Assembly (NCBI RefSeq): GCF_000090795.2
Contig: NW_003546343.1
Span: 57,633-121,632, forward strand
Source: Amphimedon queenslandica
Taxonomy: Eukaryota > Porifera > Demospongiae > Haplosclerida > Niphatidae
DNA: 64,000 bases
Direction of reading: 5' to 3'
The notes under the pieces are model-generated. The model ran no database searches and was not told the DNA's origin. It saw nothing but the letters and a program-made list of their open reading frames with translations. Both the position numbers and the translations under genes were made by a program. Shown in pieces: positions 30,978 through 43,700 of this stretch (positions within the stretch are counted from its first letter, which is position 1; each line of letters opens with the position of its first letter).

Positions 30978-31632
30978 CTACCTTGTATTCATCCTCAAAT
31001 CCAAGGTCTCTGTCACTATGAAGTTTGGCTGTGTGAGCTGCAAATTCAGCCACTGGAATTGGCTCCCATCTCTCCTTATCAACTATAGAACAAAAATAAC
31101 ACTATAAATAAAGTTGACCATACTGTACAGTAGTGCAGGGACTTTGGCAAAATTTTGGAGCAACTTTTAAAATTTGTAAAAAAATCCAAACTTGATTGGA
31201 TTCAGCTCAAACTTTCAACACAACATAAGAACATGTATAATTGTATATGCATCAGAAAATGTTATAAAAATAAAAAATTCTCTCCCAGTCATCTTTGGTA
31301 AAATTATTCCAAAGCCCCCTGTACTATAGAGCATGTTCATTAGATTAGTTGTACAGATCAGGTACACACATTTAATGACATTAAACTATCATAAGTACAT
31401 GTACCTCTCCTTATGTGAAATAAAACTAACTAATAACTAATAACATCCTTTTCCTCCTTTANNNNNNNNNNAATCAATGAAGCAACAAACCACAAAATAC
31501 TAACCCTATACAACAGTAACAGCAACAAAAGTACACACTAATGACACTATGATATACTACATGTATTACTAATGCAGCACATTATACATGGGTCATTAGA
31601 CACTGTTATAAATACAGGTCACACACACACGC

Positions 31633-31663
<31 letters not shown>

Positions 31664-32408
31664 GAGTTTATTTATTTAAGAGGAGGAGGAGGAGACTTAG
31701 AGAAATCAATATAGACTTACCTTAAGAAGTATAAGATGACAATTACAACAATAACTGTCACAATGATTATCAATAATAGGACAATGACTACAACCACAAT
31801 AACCACTGTGTTACCACCATCAGCTGGTAATATAAAAGAGAGAGAAAAGAATAAAAAAATAAAAATAATAAATTCACTAAATCAACCATTCCACTCCACT
31901 CCTCTCTCCTTACTAGGTGTTACAGCTGTGGGTATGGTCGGTCCTGATGAAGACTCTCCTGTTCCAGCTGCAGTACTACCACTGACACTAATACTGTAAC
32001 TAGCCTCAGCTGAGAGTCCAGTAAACACAACATAGGACTGATCAGGTTCAGCTGTCATTGTAATGGGACTCTGCCTCTTTCTGTTATTACTAGTACTAGG
32101 AGTGAGGGTTACTGTATAGCCAGTAACGAATCCTTTGGCTTCTTCTAGTGTCAATGGCATCCAAGAGACATTCACTGACGTTGGGGATATCCTTTGGAAT
32201 GTAACGTTACGAACTGGACCAGGTTCTGATAACAAAAAGTAACAACAACAACAACAATAATAATAATAATGATAACAAAATAAGATGATAATTAAATGCA
32301 CCTCCTTCTTTGGTAAAGTTGGTTTGACTGGCAGCTGGTCCAGTCCCTCCATTAGTAGTGGCATTGACAGACACAACATAAGGAACCTCTGGACCTAAAG
32401 GATATTAA

Positions 32409-32446
<38 letters not shown>

Positions 32447-35400
32447 CTTCATTGACTTACGTAATTGATTAATAGAGAGTTTAGTATCAGTAGTGGTTGC
32501 ATTTTTAACAGTAGTCATGTTGCTATAGTAACGTATAGAAACTGTATAATATCTAATGACACCATTAGCAGTTGCTGGACGACTCCACATCACATTAAAT
32601 GAAGTATCATTAGACCGACCTAACACTAGAGAAGTAACTTCAGTAGGAGCTAGAGAGAGAGAGAGAGAGAATAAAAGAAAAGAAATCAATCATGTAGAGT
32701 GTAGTACATTATTATTATAAATACCTGACTCAGCAGTCGTTCCATACTGACTGGCAGGTGGACCAGTGCCAGCGACAGTTGATGCACTAACATTGCAGCT
32801 GTAATTAGTAAAAGGTGTGATACTAGTAAATGTAATGTCAACACTAGTTCCATCAACAACACCAAATGTAAGATTATTAGCACCTTTATAACAGACGTAA
32901 CTATAACTAGTTATGATCCCGTTGGCAGTTTCTGGAGAAGGTAGGTTCCATGCTAATGTCAAATACAAGTAAGAGGAATTGGTTGGTGTAATGGTGAAGT
33001 TTAATGGAGGACCACTAGGAGCTGGAAGAGAGAGAGAGAAAGATGAAAGAGAGAGAGAGGGGGAAGAGGATAAAATAGAAGAGATACATTTAAAGAATAA
33101 ACTGACCAGCTTGCCCTGTGACTCCATTAACAGTGGCAGGAGGACCAACTCCAGCACTAGTAGCAGCTGTAACGTTACATGAATACTCTCTGAATGGCTT
33201 CAAATTGCTGAGGATAACAACCCTGTTTCCGTTAATAAAATTACCAAACTGAGTGTCAGATGAAGGGACAAAATCAGTGTCATTGACACCACGGCAAGTG
33301 TAATTGAAATCAGTAATATCACCAGTGTATGGGGTAGGATTATCCCATGACAGCCGCAACGCTGATGAGCTTATTGTTGTTAGGGTTACATTAGATGGAG
33401 CAGATGGGGCTAAAAGAAATAAAAACACAAACAATTAGTAATAATAATGTAATAATACTTATAATAGACGTACCAGCATCTGAAGTAACGAAGGAATCAA
33501 CAATACTAATATTTGATCCATTCGTGTTGTTAGATATAATAGAATAATTATATTGAATACCACTGCTTAGCCCTTGAATAGTGTAAGTATACTGAATATT
33601 AGTAGCTGTGATGAATGCCAATGGTGGATCAAGAGCTGTCATGTTAGCAATAGTGCTGTTAGAAAAACCATCAGAATTATACATAATAGTGTAGCTCTCA
33701 GGTGTATAGGAGACTGCTGATACATTCCATGTAATGGTAGCTGTGAATGGAGTAGTCGTAACTGAAACTATCTGAGGCTGGACTGGAGGAGATGGACCTA
33801 ATGATTATTATAATAATTAATAATAATAATAATAATATTAATTATTATTATTATCATTTACCTTTAATAGTAACACTGGTTGAATCATTAGGCATGGCTG
33901 TACCATCAGCACCATTCACAGTGATACTTGCATTACAAGTATATGTGAAGCTACCCATCACTGATGCAACAACATTTAATATATTCTCAGTAGCTCCACT
34001 CTGCATATTGGATACTTCTTGAGAGCCATCAGTCCATAAATACATTATTTGAGGATTATTAGGAGAAGGAGTAATAGTAACAGTACAGTTGAGAGTGAAT
34101 TCATTATATGGAGAGACATCTAACCTAGTAACAGTCTCTGGAGTAACAGTAACACCTTATCAAAAATTAATAATAAATAATTAATAATAATAATACTTTA
34201 TCAATGACTTACTTGATACATAGATAATACCAGTGCCTGTTCCATCATCTGATGCTATTATAGTAGCATTGGAATGACTCAATCCAACAGTGCAGGTATA
34301 CATTCTCCCATTAGTACTCATAGCATTATTGATAGTGTAAGTAAAACTTTGAGTACGAGTATTAATATCTTGAATAGATCCAAGAACACCAGTTGATGGA
34401 GTTACAGTACGTGTCATGTAGTTTAATCCATTCAGATCAACAAAGGGAGAAATGGTAACAGTACATGTTATTGTAGCATTTGTTCCAACAGCAACTGAGG
34501 CTGATGTTAGAGAAACAATAGGAGCAGGAACTATACATTAAATATAATAATAAATACATGTAAAATAATAAACTTATTATTACTTTTAACATTAAGAGTA
34601 GTAGCAGTGGATGGAGCAGATACATTACTGTTAACTATGTTTGATTGCATTCCAGTATAAATAACTTGAGCAGTACAAGCATAGTCTCCACTACCATTAG
34701 TTGATACACCAGTGAGTGTACGTGAGAATGTCTGACTAGCTATTGAGGCAGTGTAATTCATTGAACCAACTCCTCTGTCCCAAGTGACAGTAATATTTAC
34801 TGAACCATATATACTGGAACTGTAGTTAGTTAGTGTTACATTGCACAATAATTCTACATCACCACCAGCTAACACATTATCAGTAATATTAGTATCAGCA
34901 GACACAGTTGGAGTAGGAACTATAGAAAATACATTATATCACAATTAGATAAATCACAATAGATGTTATTATAAAATTTCATTCTTACATTTAACATCAA
35001 GTGTAGTGGAATCTCCATCAGATACAGCACTGTTAGTAACATACATGTAAGAAGGACTGGTTCCATTGTAAAACACTCTAGCAGTACAGGTATAGGCTCC
35101 ACTATCATTAACAGAAACTCCAGTGAACATGTGAATACCATTTACAGTATTCATAGCAGCTGGTAATATTATTGACGGTAGGCTTCTACTCCACATGACT
35201 TGGACATAAAGATCTGATGATGCTGAGCTATAACTACTGTAGCTAGGCAGTGTCACAGCACAGATTAATTGTGCATTACTACCAACAATTGCAGGATTAG
35301 TACTAGCACTAGCAGTTACAGTTGGAGTAGGAACTGGAAAATAATAAAAAATAATCTACATAAACTATACTTACTTGTAACATTTACTGTTCCAGTACTA

Positions 35401-36071
35401 TTCATAGAAGAACCTGCAGTGCTTAGCGTTGCATTACAGCGATATATTCCAGCATGAGATATATTGACAGGGGTAGTAGAGGTAAGTGTACTCATATCTG
35501 TGCGATCCCCCATAGTATTAATTAGATCTATATCCATATCATAACTAGCTCCAAATAAAAAGGTGTCAATAGCCTGGTCATTGTGGGTCCAAGATATATT
35601 TAAAGTATCGTTACAATTTCCATTACAAGTCAAATTAATGCTGCATGTGATATCAAATGACCCAGTACTACCAGCAATTAAGGGTGAGCCAGCATTATTA
35701 GAAACAGTAACAGAAGTAATGGAGAGATCTAAAAGAGAGAGAGAGAGGGAAAAAAGAAAGGGAGTATTAAGTTAAGTGTACTAAAAAAAAGCAACGTGCT
35801 CCTTAATATCATTTATATTATTTAATGTTTACATGTAAAAAACACAAAGGGAAGTTACCCAAACATAACCAACTATACAAACACACACACCCTTTCCTCT
35901 AACCCTCCCCATCCCTTCCCTCACTCCCTTCCTTCCTTTCTATATTAATAATGAAAGCTAAATCATAATACAATTAAAACTATTAATAATAATAATAATC
36001 ACAACAATAAATAATGATAATAGTAATAATACTACTTACTTTCTATAATAATGATAATAATGATAATAGTG

Positions 36072-36117
<46 letters not shown>

Positions 36118-36439
36118 CTATATACAATTACAACATCCCCTTAATTTGATAATCAAATTCAACAATGATCAAGTTTATATTATAAAGTTTGCTTGTGCAA
36201 ATCTACACATGTACATGTATATAAAACAGACAGTGAGAACACGACTATCATACTGTATATAGTAGAGGAGTGATGTGTGTGTACATACACTTGTACATAT
36301 GATGTGAATAATAATAACAATAATAAAGAATAGCTCTGATACTGAAACTATATACTTGTATACAGTTACAAGTGAATAATGAAGAGAAAACATTAGGGAG
36401 AGAGAGAGAGAAGGAGGGGGGGGACAAAGAGAGAGAAAG

Positions 36440-36470
<31 letters not shown>

Positions 36471-36698
36471 GGTGTTAGTATAATGGCAGACACAAGTCAC
36501 ACTGTCACACCATTTAACACTTCCACCATATCATACCAAAGAAACCAACAGATCCTCTTTTGTAAAACAAGAATGTGCAACACATAAATCCAACAAAACA
36601 CCAACAAAAACACAATATAAGACACACACACACACACACACATACATGTACATGGATGAATTCCAAGTCTTAGTACTAAAATGAGTATATAACTTACC

Positions 36699-36730
<32 letters not shown>

Positions 36731-37325
36731 GTATTTTATGAGTACACTCAAGAATAACAATGATTAAAAATAATTAACGATGTTTCCATAAGCAGTGAAA
36801 TAACTTATGATAAACAAAAACAATACCAGAGAAAAAGAAATTGGTGGGACGATTAGATAGAAAGAGAGGGGGGAGGGAGGGAGGGGAAGAGAGAGGGAGG
36901 GAGATATCATATCATTAGATGAAATTAAGGAACAACAAGCTAAGCTATTAGTTAATAATTTAAAAACTTTCAAAGCTCCCATAAAAGGAACAAAACAAAT
37001 CTTCTTAAAGGATCAAAACTAACAAATCACTTAAAATTCCATTTAAAAAACAAAATAAACATAAAAGATGACATATTAGATGAAAACACATGTATAATAT
37101 AGATGTAAACATTCATTAGTACATTTATTAACAATACAATTCTAGACAATGAATCTACATGTGCAGTAGTATTATTAATCACAAAAGAGAGAGAGAAGAG
37201 ACACGAGGTAATAGGAGAAGAGGGGCGAGCTTACCATTCCCTTTAGCTGGTCCAGTTACAATGGCGAGGAGAAGGAAGCAGGCGATAAGATAAGAGCTGA
37301 GAGAACAGCTCCACATCTTGAACAT
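26812..37325 (-). CDS. Receptor-type protein tyrosine phosphatase with Ig-like and FN3 repeats and tandem PTP domains
   Basis: Single-pass membrane phosphatase, very roughly 1,700 residues in more than 25 exons. Exon 1 (start 37325, [20 protein letters not shown]) is a signal peptide. The ectodomain has about five Ig-like domains, each mostly one exon, between about 35730 and 33860 (YxC ends such as GIYRCNA, GAYTCTA, GDYACTA, FTYTCNA). Five FN3-like domains follow at about 33795-31915, all rich in N-x-S/T sites. The membrane segment at about 31830-31735 (valine/isoleucine-rich) ends in YFLR. D1 has [22 protein letters not shown] (about 29795-29815) and the catalytic loop [10 protein letters not shown] (about 29681-29710). 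D2 has [12 protein letters not shown] in place of WPD (about 27445) and [10 protein letters not shown] split by an intron. D1 should be active; D2 is probably regulatory. The stop is at 26812-26814. A 10-N gap at 31462 lies in an intron. No specific vertebrate orthologue is claimed. Confidence 0.9.
27918..28090. repeat. Minisatellite in RPTP intron, TATACAAGAATGCACAAGGA-type units
   Basis: Eleven-bp subunits (AATATACAAGA, ATGCACAAGG, ATATACAAT) arranged in a higher-order unit of about 32 bp, repeated about four times and more decayed at both ends. Traces continue at 28185-28215. It opens frames on both strands that read as repetitive Tyr/Ile/Cys peptides; these are repeat artefacts. Confidence 0.85.
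28359..29071. repeat. Tandem block of the ~178-bp dispersed repeat in RPTP intron
   Basis: Four units start at AAAATGG near 28359, 28539, 28717 and 28894 (period 177-180 bp). Each contains GGAATCA[GC]CTCAAACTTTC, ACATCAATATGTATCAG[AG]AA, GTAATAAAAATTTGGGG, GGAGCCATTTTTTG and CCATGGGCTATA. It shares the AGCTCAAACTTTCTACA to TATCAGAAAATGTAATAAAA core with the 187-bp units in CSK but has a different second half, so it is a second subfamily. Confidence 0.9.
31135..31335. repeat. Single copy of the dispersed repeat (CSK subfamily) in RPTP intron
   Basis: Contains GGGACTTTGG, TTTTGGAGCAACTT, AATCCAAACTTGATTGGATT, CAGCTCAAACTTTCAACACA, ATCAGAAAATGTTATAAAAA, TTCTCTCCCAGTCAT and CCCTGTACTATAGAGCATG, the last being a broken version of the palindromic core. 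Confidence 0.8.
31462..31471. other. Assembly gap of 10 Ns
   Basis: Ten consecutive N within an RPTP intron between the membrane-segment exon and the first cytoplasmic exons. A juxtamembrane exon could be missing here. Confidence 0.99.
36060..36114. repeat. TAA trinucleotide microsatellite
   Basis: Uninterrupted (AAT)n in the first RPTP intron. Similar runs occur near 7150-7182, 29899-29932, 32407-32445, 53551-53580 and 57007-57061, making this the commonest microsatellite of the window. Confidence 0.9.
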
Positions 37326-37761
37326 AAGCACGACTAGCAAACCCTATTGATAATAAAGAGAGTAGAATAATAAAACCAGAAGCCAAGGAGAAGGAGCCGA
37401 AAGAGAGGAGGGCGGTTGGCAAACTGAGCTAGCAGTTATTATATTAGGCGACTAGCTCCTCCTCTAAGCTTCCTGTATATTATGCGGACACGTGGAGCAT
37501 TGTGGAGCATTTGGCTTTTATATTTCTTGCAATTTAAAACTATATCGATTAAACAATAAGTAAAAAGTATAGGCTTTCTCTCCTTTATATGTATATCATC
37601 TCTATATAATGAAGAGGAGTCTTTTCCAGGATAGTTTCTATTAAGTTACACTATCAGCCATTTTGACAGTGACCTTTCCTAAAACATGGCGGCAGAGTCT
37701 ATTGCGCATGCGCAAGAACTAGCAACGTGGTAAGAACGACACATCTTGGAAGGGCATAAAG
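37326..37761. promoter_or_regulatory. Divergent promoter region, RPTP / SmB, with NRF1- and YY1-like sites
   Basis: Spacer between the RPTP start (minus) and the SmB start (plus). The palindrome TGCGCATGCGCA at 37703-37714 matches the known NRF1 consensus, and ATGGCGGC at 37686-37693 matches YY1-type elements. Both lie within 80 bp of the SmB start codon. A CACGTG core lies near 37489. The matches are seen in sequence; factor binding is inferred. Confidence 0.55.
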
Positions 37762-39969
37762 ATGGTAAGTTTTTAATTTTAATAATTTTACATGTACATG
37801 TACATTACCATTTGCATTGAAATATTGAAATGGACCGTTATATGCGACAAATTTTAAACTATCAAGTCTTTATCATGCCTCTGTTTTCTCTACCCTCTCT
37901 CTCCCCCTCCTCTCTCTCTCTCTCTCTCTCTTAGTTGGGTAAAAGTTCAAAGTTATTGCAGCACATGCACCACAGGATACGTGTGACGCTGCTTGATGGT
38001 CGTATGTTCGTTGGGACATTCATGGCATTTGATCAGCACCTTAATCTTGTCCTCGCCGATTGTGAGGAATTTAGAAAGATACGTCCCAAGAACCAAAAGC
38101 TACCGGAACGAGAGGAAAAGAGAACACTGGGACTCGTTTTATTGAGGGGAATGAATCTAGTATCCCTGACAATAGAGGGCCCGCCCCCATCAAGAGTAAG
38201 TAGTGATAATGTTCTTATTGTCATCCATTCATGTTCCTGTATCGTATGATAGCTGGTGATTTAAAGGGAAAGGAATTTTAACAAATTTGATGTTTTGTAG
38301 CCAATTACCAAAAACTAAACCTGCCATTTCGCACATGTATGACCACAAATTTGTCAAATTAAAATCACTAAAAATTTGCTAAACTACCACTTCCCTCTTC
38401 ACCATCACCACCTGTTCATAGGATAGGTTTAAACAGGCTCATCCTCAGCAAGCTCCTCAAGCTGGTCCTGGAATGGGCCGTGCTGCCGGTCGGGGTCTAC
38501 CAATGGCTCCAACTGCTGTTGCTGCTCCAGCTGGTTAGTATATACAATCTACACACAGACAAAGAAATGATGACATAATGTCACTCAGTGTCATATATTC
38601 CCCTTTTAATAATACACATTATCTTACACCCACACACACAACGTGTAGTTTTAACATGTACACTATAGCCTCTCTTAATGGACACTCTCTATATCGTACA
38701 CCTCCATTTAACGGACAGCACCTAGTGTACCAATTACATTCCTTACTGTATAAAATAACCTCCACATAAAGGACACCTCTGTATAACAGAGACACTTTCT
38801 TGTCCATAAGTGTCCATTATATAGAGGCTAGTCTGTATACCCCAAAGTCCATTAGTCAAGGGGTTTAGTTTTGTTAGTGTCTCTGTGTGTTTATGTTGTA
38901 TAATGGTGTGTTTAATAATGTAAGTGAGTTAGTTTTTGTATGTTATCATTCCCTTACTGTCCATTAAACGATAGTATTTGTTTATTTTAAAAGTGCCATT
39001 GCGTGGCCTCTCTCTCCTTAGCTTTATTATTATTTCCTTTGTAATCATGCTTTTTGATTTATGTTCCGTGTCACTTTGTTTATTATAACTGTTGATATGT
39101 CAAGACGATAACAAGTTACTGATGTGCACTTCTATCTACTTTCACTTTCAATAAAGGAAAGAGAGGGAGGGAGGGAGGGAGATGTAAGTGTTGAGTGACA
39201 TGCAATATGAAAGATACAGCTGCTTGTATGAATTTGTTTTATATGTACATTGTATATGTGTTATACTAATAATGAGTGATAGTCTTTCTCTTGTAATATG
39301 TCACAGGTTTGACTGGTCCTGTGAGAGGTGTGGGTGGACCAGCTCCCCAAGCAATGGCTCCTCCTCCTGGTCAGCCAGGACGTGAGTTAAATCATTAATT
39401 CAAATGCTGTACGTCTTTCAAACTGTTTCTTGTTCTTCTGTAGCTGGTGGACCAACTCCATTTAATCTTCCTCCAGCTGGTATGCCACCCAGACCACCTC
39501 CTGGAGTAATGCCTGATGCACCTCCTCATGGTACGTACCCTCTCTTTCTCCTTTCCTCTTTTTTAAAAAACAATACCGTATAGTTGGGAAATATATTTGC
39601 TGGAGTGTACGTAACTCCACGAAAGCATTCACATGTATAGTCATTGGGTGCATCAGAAACAGTTCACACCTAAATTCCACTTATAGTTTATTTTAGCTCA
39701 GAATTTCAAATTCAAGTTTTTCCAGCTGCACTGTGGTAGTATTGGGACACACTCTCTCATTTTTTTTTTTGATCGTTAGGTCGTCTTCCTCCTCCTGGTA
39801 TGCCTCCAATGATGGGGCGTGGTATGCCCCCACCTGGCATGCCAATCCCTGGCCCTCCTGGTATGCCACCTCCTGGCCCTCCCCCAGGAATGAGAGGTGA
39901 GAGACGATACATTTATAACCTTTTAGTTTTATATACTCTTTTTCCTTTGTAGGCCCACCTCCCAGGTAA
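37762..39969 (+). CDS. SNRPB: Small nuclear ribonucleoprotein-associated protein B/B' (SmB)
   Basis: Core Sm-ring protein of spliceosomal U1, U2, U4 and U5 snRNPs. Exons: 37762-37764, 37935-38195, 38422-38533, 39307-39381, 39444-39530, 39780-39896 and 39953-39969, giving 223 residues (human SmB 231-240). The first coding exon is only the ATG, followed directly by GTAAGT; exon 2 opens [20 protein letters not shown]. Sm1 motif: [22 protein letters not shown]. Sm2: [13 protein letters not shown]. Then come GRAAGRG and a Pro/Gly/Met-rich tail ending GMRGPPPR, the type of tail that binds WW and GYF domains. All junctions agree in phase. The 770-bp intron 38534-39306 carries an inverted-repeat element. 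Human SmB begins MTVGKSSK, so the alignment supports this start. Confidence 0.93.
38666..38830. mobile_element. MITE-like inverted-repeat element in SmB intron
   Basis: About 165 bp bounded by inverted ends of 21-22 bp: left TAGCCTCTCTTAATGGACAC, right (reverse complement) TAGCCTCTATATAATGGACA. The interior has further GGACA/CTCTATA subrepeats and no open frame. The shape is that of a non-autonomous DNA transposon; the family is unassigned. Confidence 0.7.
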
Positions 39970-40168
39970 TATGGCTACCCTCTCTTTTTCTGTGTCTCTG
40001 TTTCTTCTCATATTATACCTTTAAGATGTCACCTTTGTTTCGTTAGCTGACATTAATTAATTAAGAATGGACAGTCACTACGATATGCCTTAGTTGTTGT
40101 GTTTTGTTGTTTTACATGTTTATTAGTCTGCTTAATTAATTGATGTGGGCGTGCCTGATAAAATTAAA

Positions 40169-40564
40169 ATGGCGTCCTTGCTGAGGTGTGTATCTAGACT
40201 AACAAGATTCCAAACTCGTCATATCTCTTTGACAGCAGCTCGTAGAGACGAGTATGACATCAAGGATGATGCTGACTTCAAGAAGAGAGTTCTTGAGAAT
40301 AAGAAGCCAGTGGTGGTTGATTTCCACGCCGTTTGGTGTGGGCCTTGTCGCGACCTGGCACCAAAGCTCAGCAAGATAGTCAACAGTCGGGACAACAAAG
40401 TGGATTTAGCTAAAGTGAACATAGACCATCACCAGGAGCTAGCTGTTAATTACGGAGTGGCAGCAGTGCCTACTGTTATGCTCATGAAAGATGGGAAAAT
40501 GATAACTTCATTCCTTGGGCTGATTTCAGATAAGGAAATTGAAGACTTTGTACCAAAAGAATAA
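40169..40564 (+). CDS. TXN2: Mitochondrial thioredoxin (TXN2-like), intronless
   Basis: Thiol-disulfide reductase of the mitochondrial matrix, partner of thioredoxin reductase 2 and peroxiredoxin 3 in known systems. Single exon of 131 residues. The start at ATG 40169 gives MASLLRCVSRLTRFQTRHIS, an Arg-rich amphipathic presequence. The active site is VWCGPCRDL (about residues 57-65). VDFHA lies before it, the cis-proline region AAVPTVMLMKDGK follows it, and the C-terminal helix is SDKEIEDFVPKE. The length is right for a precursor of an about 12-kDa thioredoxin. It is tail to tail with the HEAT-repeat gene, with about 150 bp between stops. The absence of introns is unusual next to its neighbours and could mean an old retrocopy. 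Confidence 0.93.
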   Translation: MASLLRCVSRLTRFQTRHISLTAARRDEYDIKDDADFKKRVLENKKPVVVDFHAVWCGPCRDLAPKLSKIVNSRDNKVDLAKVNIDHHQELAVNYGVAAVPTVMLMKDGKMITSFLGLISDKEIEDFVPKE

Positions 40565-40681
40565 AACACGAAACCGACTAGTGCTATATGTACCTGTTCA
40601 ATGCATAACTTATGTACAGCAAAGTATTTCACATTGATTTCTTTGACGTGCCACTCAAGCTTCTATGTATTAAATATTATT

Positions 40682-40712
<31 letters not shown>

Positions 40713-40717
<5 letters not shown>

Positions 40718-43700
40718 TCTTTGACTTTATTAGAATATGTCCTGGGTCTAATTGACACTTTTTCTTTATCGTATTTAATTTCTCGTCGATACACTTCACA
40801 TCAGGCGACCAAGTCTTGGTTCTATCTGATGATAGGGCCACCGGAGGTGATGAAGGCTTAGGACCTCCTCCTCCTCCTGTGTGTATCCGTCTTGTCAGGA
40901 AATACTTATGTCTAGAAAAAAATAAAACGAATATTATTTTGAAGCATTAATTTTATAGCAAAAACATTCACAAGAAATAGAACAAGTATATAGATAGTAC
41001 TCTTGATAGTAGCTCCACTACTTACCTTATTTCTTTGTTAAAGTAATCCCTGGTGCTTAGAGATCCTCTGGGTCTCTGTAGTATGTACTGTACCATCTCA
41101 TTCTCTTGGAGTGAGAGTATCTCTTGAGTGATGGCCGACTGTGAGCCTAGCCTCTTCACTTCAGCACATACTGAGTCAGCCATTGTATCTTCAGCAACTG
41201 GAGCATACCCCAAGTGTACCAGAGCTCTCTTAGCTTCACTGGGAAAGAGAGAGAGAGAACAAAGAAAGGAATTGTAAAAAAGAAGAGAGAGGAAATGAAT
41301 GACATACGTGTACAATTTTCTACACATAACTGCATATAAGTACATGTACATGTACACTAAAATAAAAACTGCATTTACTTGATAACTAGTTCATTGTCTT
41401 CAACAATCAATATATCTCTCAATGCTCCGGATACTTTATCATTCTTAACTCCTAACAGTCTCAGAGCATTGCATGACTCGGCTCTTACTTGAGGGAGTCT
41501 CTCAAACCTCACTGCCCAGAGGAGATGAGACAACAGATCAGGTCTATTCACTTTTAGAGTCCCTATAGCTATGAAGGACGAGTACATGTAAATCTTTAGT
41601 GATTGGTTGGTTTTAATTTGGCATAGTGTATTTGCACAATCATATACACGTACATGTACATGTATATTCACCTCTTATTGCATGTGCTTTTACTTTCCAT
41701 GACGTGTCCTCCATTAGCGTGGCAAGTGATTTAATAACATCATCATCGATCAACATTAATGCCTCAGCTACCTATGGAGGGAAGGATGGATAGCTTCTCT
41801 CTCTTGTTCTCTTTCTCTCTCTCTTACAGAAATAGCCTGCAGTTTGACTGAGATGTGGTCATCAGTAAATGTATCAATGAATGCTGGCATCAACCTAGCT
41901 GTCATTAGCTGTAGAGTTTGAAGCTAGAGTGTAATAATACAAAAATTAATTTATTATTATTATTTATTACTATTATTACCTTCTTTAATGCATCAAGTCT
42001 GATGCTTTCAGTTTTTATTCTCAACCTCCTTTCAATTTCATCATGAATTAACTAATAATAATAATAATAATAATAATGATTAATAAATGAATAATTATAC
42101 TTTAGCTTGTCCAGTTCTGCCTAATGCCTGAGCTGCAGCTACCCTAACATCACTGCTCCAGTCATTCCATGAGATAGTAACAAGACGATTACACACGTCC
42201 TATGAGAAAATAGTAATAATATTTAAACTTTTAATTGCTTCTTGCCAAGGGGTGGTGGGAGAGCAAATTAAATTAAAAAATCAAATAAATCAAATTCTAG
42301 GGAGACAAGTCAAAGCCAATGTAGGAATCTCTTTATATTCATTCACACTCTCTCTCCTCTCTCTCTCACTTTATTTATTCCTCCATACAGTTCTGGCAAC
42401 AGTTTACAAGTCGTGTATCTGTCCTTGCAACTTTTGCTGTTCAGCTGCTCCAGGAGTATAGCATTCACTAAATTCTACATTTAAAAAAACATAATAATAA
42501 TATCAGGTGATAATTATGACATATAACATACAGTATTTCTACTTAATTCAGACAGCAATATGGTGCTGGCCTGTACGATGTCGGACGAGTCTGAGTTGGC
42601 AGCTGCTAGTAGTCCCTTGACCACATGATGACTGGACACTCCACTAATGGCTAGCGATTGTATGGCAGCCCAGTGCTCGGCACTTGTGATACTACAAGAC
42701 TCAGCACAAGAATGAAGGACACTCAGAGACTGTAGGGATACAAATAAAATGAAGGTGTTATAAAAATAGACAATCAATCGAACTATATTGACATGTAGAG
42801 TAAAGCTATCAATTAGAAAAGACCATGTACTATAGTACAGGGTGTTTCATGAAAAATGACTAGGAGAGAATTCTTCGTTTTTATAATATTTTCTGATACA
42901 TATACATGTTCTTATGTTGTGTAAAAAGTTTGAGCTGATTCCGATCAAGTTTGGATTTTTTATGAATTTTTAAAGTTGCTCCAAAATCAGGCCAAAGTCC
43001 CTGTACTATAGTACAGGGTCATCGGCCAAATTTTACCAAAAATGACTAGGAGAGAATTCTCAGTTTTTATTACATTTTTTGATACATATACATGTTCTTA
43101 TGTTGCGTAGAAAGCTTGAGCTGATTCCGATCAAGTTTGGATTTTTTATGAATTTTAAAAAATAACTAACCTTTTCAATCCTAGGATCATCATCATCATC
43201 GTTGCTGCTATTATTATTATTGTTGTTGAATAATGGCTCATCCAAACAGCAGAGCAGTATAATGGCACACAATACTCTCACTCTCACCACGTCACTCTCT
43301 AATAATCGATACACTTGTGCTAATATAGACTCAGGGAGAAGATCTTTACTCCCATCTTCATCATCTCTTCTCTTCCTTGATGTCATTATGATTGACGATT
43401 CTTTCTTGTACAGCCGCATCAGTTTATTAATAATTAATTGAATGGCCACGCCCAGTCCATAGGCCTGAGTATTGGAGCTGACTGCGTTCAGTGATGAGCC
43501 AATAAATTCATTAGTGTGATCTTGTTTTTGAGTTTGGACACTCCATTTATCTAATAACTCTTGAGCTATGAATAAATTAAATAAACAATAAAATAATAAC
43601 GATAATAATAATGTTCATAATTACAATTAATCATCACATGGCGTTGCTTTCAGAATTTATATGGTAAAAAAGCAGCTATTTGCAATCAAATAAAATTTAT

